Assembly: GCA_032207245.1 (NCBI GenBank)
Contig: CM063499.1
Span: 75,127,478-75,191,477, forward strand
Reading direction: 5' to 3'
From: Pardosa pseudoannulata
Taxonomy: Eukaryota > Arthropoda > Arachnida > Araneae > Lycosidae
DNA: 64,000 nt
The position numbers and the translations under genes were made by a program. Each line of letters opens with the position of its first letter. Positions within the stretch are counted from its first letter, which is position 1. Positions 53,514-62,500 of this stretch are shown here, piece by piece. Below the pieces are notes generated by a model that worked only from the letters and a program-made list of their open reading frames with translations, was not told the DNA's origin and made no database searches.

Positions 53514-56500
53514 AATTAAAATTACTATATATCATAGTCATTTTTAAACCCTCAGAAAGTACTGTTTGTAATATTATTTTTATTCACAGATTATTTTTAG
53601 TTTGATCACTCAAACTTTAGATGTACATTTTTCTAAATTAGTTTTTGTCAAATAGATTTATCTTATATTAGTTTTAGGCATTTTTAAAAACTTAATTCTG
53701 AAATATTGAAGGGCATTTATTGAACATACCTTGTCTGGTTCATAATCATTAAAATATGTCCCTCAGGAAATAAGGTTATGCTGTTATTCCATGTATTTGA
53801 AATAGGTCCTTATAAAAAGCTACTTTTGTCCTCAGAAAGTCCTTAAAAAGACTTTAATTATTGTTCTGGAAAAAGAGTGGGAACTGTGATAGTGTATTTG
53901 ATAAAAAATAAGTTAATGATGTTTTCTGATGAATAAGTAGTCTTTATTAACTTCTTTCTCTGCTGAGACATGACAATAATTATTTAATTTACTTATACCC
54001 TCTTTTTCATTGGAAAAATGTTGGTTACCTTAGTATTAATAAGTAATGTGCAAAATTTTGATAGTATTGCATGCAGGTAGGTTTGCCCTCTGTTTTGCCC
54101 ATTCACATTTCACTTAATTTATTACTGCAAGAAATTTACATGTGCCATATTTGCCCTTTGTTTAAAACTGCTTCTAATGATTGACTGTTTCACAAAGGAC
54201 TCTTTTAATGTTAAGCATAAAAACATTTAAGGTTAAACATGCAAAATACTTATTCTGTTGTTGTAATAATCTTGTAAGACTAATATTAAAAAAAAAAAAA
54301 AAAATTTTTACTGTAAAAAAAAACAGTTTTACTGTAAAGGTTCATTAGATTACACAGTATGCTCTCTGATTGAAAAATTGATTACAATAATTCCCACATA
54401 CTAAAGAGTAAAATAATAATTATTAAAAAAAAAATAAACGAATATGATTGAAATAAAACCCCTCTTACTTTTGAAGTGAACTGAAAAGAATAAAATAGTT
54501 TTGTTATCTGGAAACATTGTAAAGTTTGACTGAAAATGAAAGTGGGGTGGGGGTGATCATATCATGTTTTATATCAGTAATAAGTATAATCAACTATAAA
54601 ATTGTAAAATATTAATATTTTAAGTGATTATTTATAATACATAAGAAATATGAGTATTTGTCTAATGCATTCATTTTTAGTCGAAATATTTTGATGTTCT
54701 TGAGTAGCAGGAAAGAAAATTATATTGTTTTAGTTCATGTTAAAGTAAATGTGTGTTTTTTAGTTACTTAAATTTATTTTTATTGTGATGCAATATATAA
54801 TATTTTGTAACATGCATTTTAAAATTTGGCAATGTATTGTTTTAACAAGGTAAAATGGTTTTGTATTGCTGAGTTAGTAGAACAGTAGTTTAGTAGGAAA
54901 TTTTGACATTTTTGTAATGATTGTGTATTTTAACTTCTTTTGTATTTTTCTTTTATGCATAGCAACATGCATTTTTTCAAAGAGGTGTAAGTAGATATTA
55001 CTTTTATCTTTTCTAAATAGTCAATGCTATCTCTTAGCTAGTAAAATAGTTGGTAGTATTAGAGCCTAAATTTCAACTAACATAGATGCTTCAATTTCAG
55101 ATAAATGCTTGAAGGTGTTGTCATTCATAGTATATTTTTGTTTGTGAATAAATCTTCTTTGAACTTTGATGCAAATATTTTCTATAAGTTGAATTAAAAA
55201 AAAAAACAAAAACAAACCCACCTAATTTGAGCACAAGCCTGTATTTTTCTAGAGTAGTCCAGACATGCCAACTTCTCCGGAAAATAACAAAACTTTTAAA
55301 CAGCTAAAAGATGACAATTCAGCAATTAAATACAAAGTTTTGTAAAAAAATAATGCTGAATATTACTGTTCTCACACAGTAATGCTGCATGTTTAAAGTT
55401 TTCAGTACTGTGTGGATAAACCTAACTGAATTTAGATCAAATTTGGGTAGACAAACTCTAGAATCCCCGATGATAGAAAATGGAAATATTTTAAACAGGG
55501 TTAATATTGCTATGAGAAGCACTGTTCTGAAAAATTAGTTTTTAAAGTTAAAAAAGCAGCTCATTAATTTTGAAATTCAAAAATTTAAATTTACCTTTTT
55601 TATGTATTACTGTGTAAACAGGGTTCCTATGGTCCTTAAAAGTCCTTAAGAACTCCTTAATTTTAGCTTTCATTTTTAAGGGCCCTTAAAACTCCTTTAG
55701 AACTCCTTAATTTTAGCTTAAAGAAAATATTTAAAAGAGTTGTTTGTTTTGTTTACATGAGATATATTATTGTATAAAAGACATCTAATAAATTTTCTGG
55801 TTTTTATGAAACTTATTTTTATAACTAACTTTTCGTAATGTTATTAACAGTGTCCTAAAAGTCATAAAAATTTTGCATTTTAATAATATTCAGCGATATA
55901 TATCAATATTTATTAAAAAAATATTTACTGAGACTAAATGGCATTTCACAACATTCAGTGAAATGCACAATACACTAGATGACATACAAAGTAGAATTGA
56001 ACTGTGGTTGATTTTTGTTCTAAGGGTAAATCTCAAGTAATAAAAATTTTAATCATTAGTTTCTAAAAAATACGTAAAAGTTTTACTTCAAGAAGTAAAA
56101 CTTTTTCTGCAGCCAACATTCATACAACATGGACTAATATATTTGTTACATTGGTTGATTTATTTTTCATTATTAAATTTATAGTTTTCCAAGACCCTTT
56201 TTAATTTCTAAAATTTCCCAAATGTTGGCTAAATGGTTATGATGTTGATCTTCAGTACTGGAGTTCATGGGTTCGAATCCCACTGTGGCATGGTTGTTTG
56301 TTGCCATTCAGAATCGGCTTTAAGAAATAGGTCCCAGTCTCATTATCACCCTTGTTGCAAAATTGTTGGCCGTAGCGCACCAAACTAAACCAAAATTTCT
56401 GAAATTTAGTTTATTCATTTATGTAGGCAGTTACAATTTTGATACTATTGGAAAGACCAATTTGCTTTTTTTAATTATTGTATTTTAATTTTATTTCACT

Positions 56501-59500
56501 GTAAAACATATATCTTATCAGTCAAAGTATTGTATATCAGAATAGCAAATTATATTGTAGATATATGTGTGAAAAAAAAGTGTCTTTTGGCTTTTGATTT
56601 AATTTTGCCCGCTTTATTTTTAGGAAGAAGATAAATTCCAGTTTGGAAAAACCAAAATATTTTTCCGTGCTGGTCAAGTAGCTTATCTTGAAAAACTAAG
56701 AGCAGACAAATTAAGAGCTTGTGCAGTAATGGTCCAAAAACATATCAGAGGCTATTTGCACAGAAGGAAATACCAACAGATACGAAGAACTGCTGTGGGC
56801 ATCCAAAAGTATGCCCGAGGACTGTTGGCTAGAAGGTATTCATATATGTTCTTTTTAAAGCTTATTTTAAATGAAAATTGTGTAGATTTGTGAATGACAG
56901 CATATGGCTTGCAGTTAATGCAAATGAATCATTTGCTATTTGAGGTTATTAACTGTAAAATTTTTAAAGCTAAAATTGATGGTAAACTTTGAATGTTCTA
57001 TTGCAAGTAGTGTGAGAATTCTGTGTTGTTGTATTAGATCTTGTCTGGGATAATTATTTCAAATCCAGAGGCACTTGCTTCTTATAGCATTTGCCACTAC
57101 CAAGTCGCAAATAATTGTTGGTATTTTTATTAAGAGAGCAAGCACCATATAAGTGGTGAGCATTATTCTCTAAGACAACATATACCCTAATTTTTGGCAT
57201 ATAATTCGCAGGTACAAATTTCGCGATATTTTCAGAGAAAAATATAGTATAATCCGCAGATTAAATTTCCATTTTAATCTCATGTGATCAGTTTTCAATG
57301 TATATGGGAAAAAGTGTTATATTTTTTAGTGTTAAAAAACTTGAATTTAAAGTCTTTACTCAATGCTAACATTTTCTTTAAATTAAAAAAAGTAATCTAA
57401 TAAAGTGAAAATTTGGAGACTTAAAAAAATTTTATGTTTAACCACAGTCAAAATATAGTAAAAATATTTACATTAATTAGTACAGGAACAATGCTACAAA
57501 TAAATTATTCAAACCCATATTTAAATAAAAAAAATATTAAAATTTAGAATTTTTAAAATGCATTTTTTCATTTTAATTTAATATGGTTATTTGCAATCTG
57601 CATTAAAATTTTATACTGCAGTGATGGCGCCATCTGGCGAGCTAAAATTGGAAAAAAATGAATGCAGCAAAATGCTGTTATTTTAGATTATACAAGTTTT
57701 ATTTCTTGATAGATATACAAAATGGAATATATTAATTTAATCGGGTATTTTTATCCAAACCACTGTGTCCTCGGCTGAAAAGAATTTTTAATCCTTATTA
57801 AAAAAAAAAACAAATTTCTGTGTATATATGAGCAGGTGCTGCCATGTATTATTCTTTATGAAAGATATTTCTAAATTTTATTATAAAAATAATTTTTATC
57901 AGCAGATAATACATGGTGGCGTATAATACGCATTAGAAGGAAATTAAAAATTTTTTAATGTATAATCTGCGGATTATACACTGAAAATTAGGGTACAAAG
58001 TGGGTTATCAAAGTTTAGAAGCAGAAGACCCCTAAGCTTGCCTAGTGGTATCATTTGGAAAATTGGTAGACATTGTGACCACAAACCTGTTTTATGTGCC
58101 CCAACCACCAATATTGAACACAATGGATCTTTGGCCATCGCAAGCCTCAAATTTGCAACCCTCTAATTAGAAGATTAAGAATATACTTATTTTACATTAT
58201 TACTTCCTCTTTTTCATTAACTCCTTTATAAAATGGTATATTTCCTTTTTGCCATACAAGGTCATACAAAATAATTTTCTCTTCAGCAAAAGTAAATATG
58301 TATAATGTCACATAACCCTGCTAGGATTTATTGCAAAAATTTCATTATATGATATCTTTCATCTTCTAATATGAGTTAACACAGCCTATATTAAAAGTAG
58401 AATATAATAAAATAAAAAAAAGGTTTATAATTACAGTTCATTTAAACTCTATTTTTCATATCTGAAGTATGCATGTCCATGGAGTGACACATTGTTCAGG
58501 TTATTCATGATTTTAAAATAATAGGTTTTAGTTTAAAAAAGTTTTACAATATTTGTAGTCTTTTAAAATGTCAGTGAAGGAGATTTCATTTTACAATTCT
58601 CATTTTGCCAATATGTGTGCAGGTATACTACTTTCTTGAAGAGAACAAGAGCTGCAATAATCATCGAAAAGAATGTACGCATGTTTGTACAGAAGAGGAA
58701 ATACCTGCGTATATGTCGCACAGTACTTGGTATCCAAGCTTATGTTAGAGGTATGTGGGCCAGGCAAAAGTATCAACAACTGCGAAAGAATGCTGCTGCT
58801 ACTGTTATCCAGGTATTTATTTCAAAACTAACCTTGAATGTAATTTTAAAGTATGGTTTTATGACCAGTATTCAAAATTTTTTTATTCAGCTCTTTTTTT
58901 TTTTTTTAATTGTTTAAATGTTTCAAAGGCTAATTAATCATTTTATTGAAAATAGAAATATGTACGAGGCTTTGTGGCAAGGTCGAAGTACCAGAGGAAT
59001 CGCAAACGTATCATTATTTGCCAGTCTACTGTCAGGAGATGGTTTGCTAGAAAAGAACTCAAGAAACTAAAGGTAATATTACTATTAGGAAACTAAAGCT
59101 AAGGTATTTAGGAAACTAAAGGTACCTAATAGTGCTGGACATCTCGGATACAAAAGATATTTAAAGTGGAAGCTGGCATGACTTGTGCAGAATGACGAGA
59201 AATAAAAAAACGAGTATTTGAACTAAACTTTTTTTATTTAAGTTCTAAAAGTTTTTCAAAAAAAGTTAACAAAATAAACATAATAAATTTAACAATCACC
59301 TATTACCAAAAAAAGGTTCTGATAATATTACAGAAAAAAAATTTAACCCTAATACCATAAACTATTAAAAAAATACAAAGTCAAAAAAAGGATTTTATAA
59401 TCTGATTCATAACTAAGAAGCTACGATTTAATATATTATGTCATTTAGAGGAATTTTATCTACAGCATGAACAATGATAGCGCTGTTACCCTCACAGCTG

Positions 59501-62500
59501 ACCAAAAAAAGGATACCTTGCCTCCTGCTTGTTAGCCTTATATACCCAGCAGCAGGTATATCATGCTAATTAACATAATCATGCGGCTTCCTCCCCCACT
59601 CAGCCACTCCCAAAATTACACAGATCGTAGCTGCCGAGTGAGTTGAAGCTACATTAGCATTTGCCATGCAGACGTCACGACCAAAGAGAGTCAGCTTCCT
59701 TAACAAAAACAATCTAACTGGCATTTGAGGTGGTCAAATCTCCTGCCTTGGTTGACTTAAATAAATAAACAAACTAATAGACAAATTGCCGGGATTCACC
59801 AAAAGTTATGGAAGTTGCCGATTCGGCTGCAATTTCTAACAAATATGGTGTTGCAAAAAGCAATAATTCTATTTTTTTTAACACTAGCAGAATTGTAGTT
59901 ATAATAAACTTAAAAAAAAAGTCAGTCACATTAAGCAAAACCAGTTTATTAAATGAAAAACTAAATTTCCCTTCTTCATTATTACAGGAATTGTAATTTT
60001 GATAATGAGAGACAAACTCAAAAAGGATTTAAATTATTTTAATTTTTTTCTCTTTATTTTAATCAGCAGCTGATTAATAAATTAAATTTTACTTATGAAA
60101 TATAACATTCAATATAGGGTTATTTAATTTGTAAAAGTTTTTAAACATTTATTAAAAAAATTTTTTTTAACTTGTAATTTGTCTTACATTACATATATGT
60201 ATGTATAATTCAGTATAATTTATATAAACCATTTATATTTTAGATTGAAGCAAAATCGGTTGAACATGTAAAGAAACTTAACAAAGGACTGGAGAATAAG
60301 ATTATATCTTTGCAGCAGAAGATTGAAGAACTGGTAATGGATTTTCTTCTTTTTCTTTTAATATCCTACAGTTTTGGTTAAATTTACTTATTTAAACTAC
60401 TTTGTTTTAGTTGCGAGAAAATAAAAGTTTACACACCAGACAAGTGGATACTAAAGAGTTGACAGCTCAGACAGAACTTGTGAAGCAGTTAGAAGGTACT
60501 ATCAAAGCTTACGACAATCGAGTTGCTGATTTAGTTCAAACTATTGCTAATCTGAAAGAAGAAAATGAACAATTACGCAATGAGAAAGAAGATATTATAA
60601 CTGAAAAAGACCTTCTCAAGCTGGAAAAAGATGAGGTATATTGCAACTTGTTTTCTTCTTTATTTTTACCTAAGTGGATTTGGGATTAAAAGTTTGATTT
60701 TTTTAAGTTATCAGTAAGCTATTATGAAATGTTGTGGGAGAGGTTAATAAAGGAATAAAAACATAATTACACAACACAGCACATGTGAAGCTCTGAACCA
60801 AGTCTGTTGATAGAATGTTATGCTCAAGTAAAATCAACACAAGAAGATATAAGTGAAAGAAAACTTACCAATGATGACAATTTATTTTAAAATTTATTTA
60901 AAACTTAAACACAATTACAGATCTATTTGCAGCCTTGCAATTCTGTCACTTTTCTCACCTTTAGTCACTTTTTTTTACAATTGATCACTTTTAGTCACTT
61001 TTTTCATGGTGTATCACAGCAAAAGTCTGTTGTTGAAAAAAGAAAATCTGAATTAATAACAAAATATTTTAATAAAAGACCAAAAATGGGATGCTCTAAT
61101 CTTATTTTTCTTATTAAAATGTAATTAGTCATATGGTTTCCAGAATTTAGTGATTTTAAAAAGTCGTAAAGAAGTTCCTGAAATCTACATTTGTACTGAA
61201 ATGTACATTTAATACATTAAAGTAATTTACGTCAAAGCACACATTTCTCTTTTTCTTTTTCTTCACAATTTTTGTTTAGATACTCTAATCTAGCTATGTA
61301 CATATTTCAAAACATCATTAATATATGCAGAAAATTGTGATTATAAAATTAATGTATTGTATGTATTCAAATCTAATTTATAAATTTTTTTGAATAAAAA
61401 GCAATGATGAGTTGTGTAAAACAAAATTTTTAACCTTTTTTGTATTTAGTGCTAAAATCATGTCTTGCATGAATCATTTGATTTAGAGTTAAAATAAATA
61501 GAAAAATCTTAATAATAGCATCTGTAATCAAGAGAAGAAAAAAAAAATTTTTTTTTTCCCAATGTTTAGCCATTTTTTAGTCACTTATTCTGTATTATTT
61601 GTCACTTTTCTCACCTTTTTAAAAGTACCTCAGCAGTTACAAGCCTGTTAATCTAACTGAAACAAATATATGAGTTTACTTCTGACCAAATATGTCATTT
61701 TTTCAGTTATTTGAAAAGATGAAAACAGAGGTATTTACTTATTTGAGGCAGTGAGAAATTAAGCAAGTGCTAATTTTGCAAGTTTTGTGTTTACTCTTTA
61801 TGTTTAATATATAATAACTGGCTAACTAGGATTTTGTTAGCTAGGATTTTCACTTCTCATCCATTCTGGATAATCAAGAGTTTAATTAGTTATACATAGT
61901 GTCTTTTTATGAATGTCTGGAAAATCTGCAAAAAGTCGGGGAAAAAGGCATGTATCAGAAAAATTAGTCTTGTACAATAATTTTTTTTACTCTCTCCCTC
62001 TGTAACAGTTCTGTAAATTGATTTTTTTAAGGCTGTAAAACAAGTTAGATTGTATTAAATAATTAAAATAAAAAAAGGCTTTAAAAAAATTGTGTATTAA
62101 AAAATGTTGATTTAAGGATCGATAATTTAATACTCTCCCTTTTTATTTTAGGTTATTAGTAGCATTTTAAAAAGGAAAGGCATAAGGTTATCATTTAAAC
62201 TGTTATAATTTATTTTTTAACTTTGGATAGTAGGATTTTTTCATATCTTCTTAAAAGTTAAAATAAAAGTAGTATTAGCTACTGTAACACACTATATATA
62301 TCATGATGTATTTCTTTTTCAAATTTTTAAAAAATAAAATATAAGAGAAATTTTTTGAAAGTACTCAAAATGTTAGGAAAAAGTCAGGATATAAACATTT
62401 GGTAATTCAAATAAACTCCTTGTGTTGCTGTATAGATATCTTCAAAGTAAAGCATGAGCTAACATTCCATCATGCATCTCAGCAATTTTACATGATCGTG

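Noticed and set aside
52999..53541. Open frames rich in Ile/Tyr (IYIYIY) on both strands
   Set aside because: Translation of (TA)n/(TATG)n microsatellite, not protein.
17086..56394. tRNA-like heads with A and B boxes as functional tRNA genes
   Set aside because: They recur with a common non-tRNA body and AAACC tail, cannot form a full acceptor stem, and are dispersed copies: SINEs.
15210..60930. Regular 15.2-kb spacing of the CAGGCTTGCAA copies as evidence of a segmental duplication
   Set aside because: The intervening exons and elements are all different, so there is no larger repeat unit; the spacing looks like chance.
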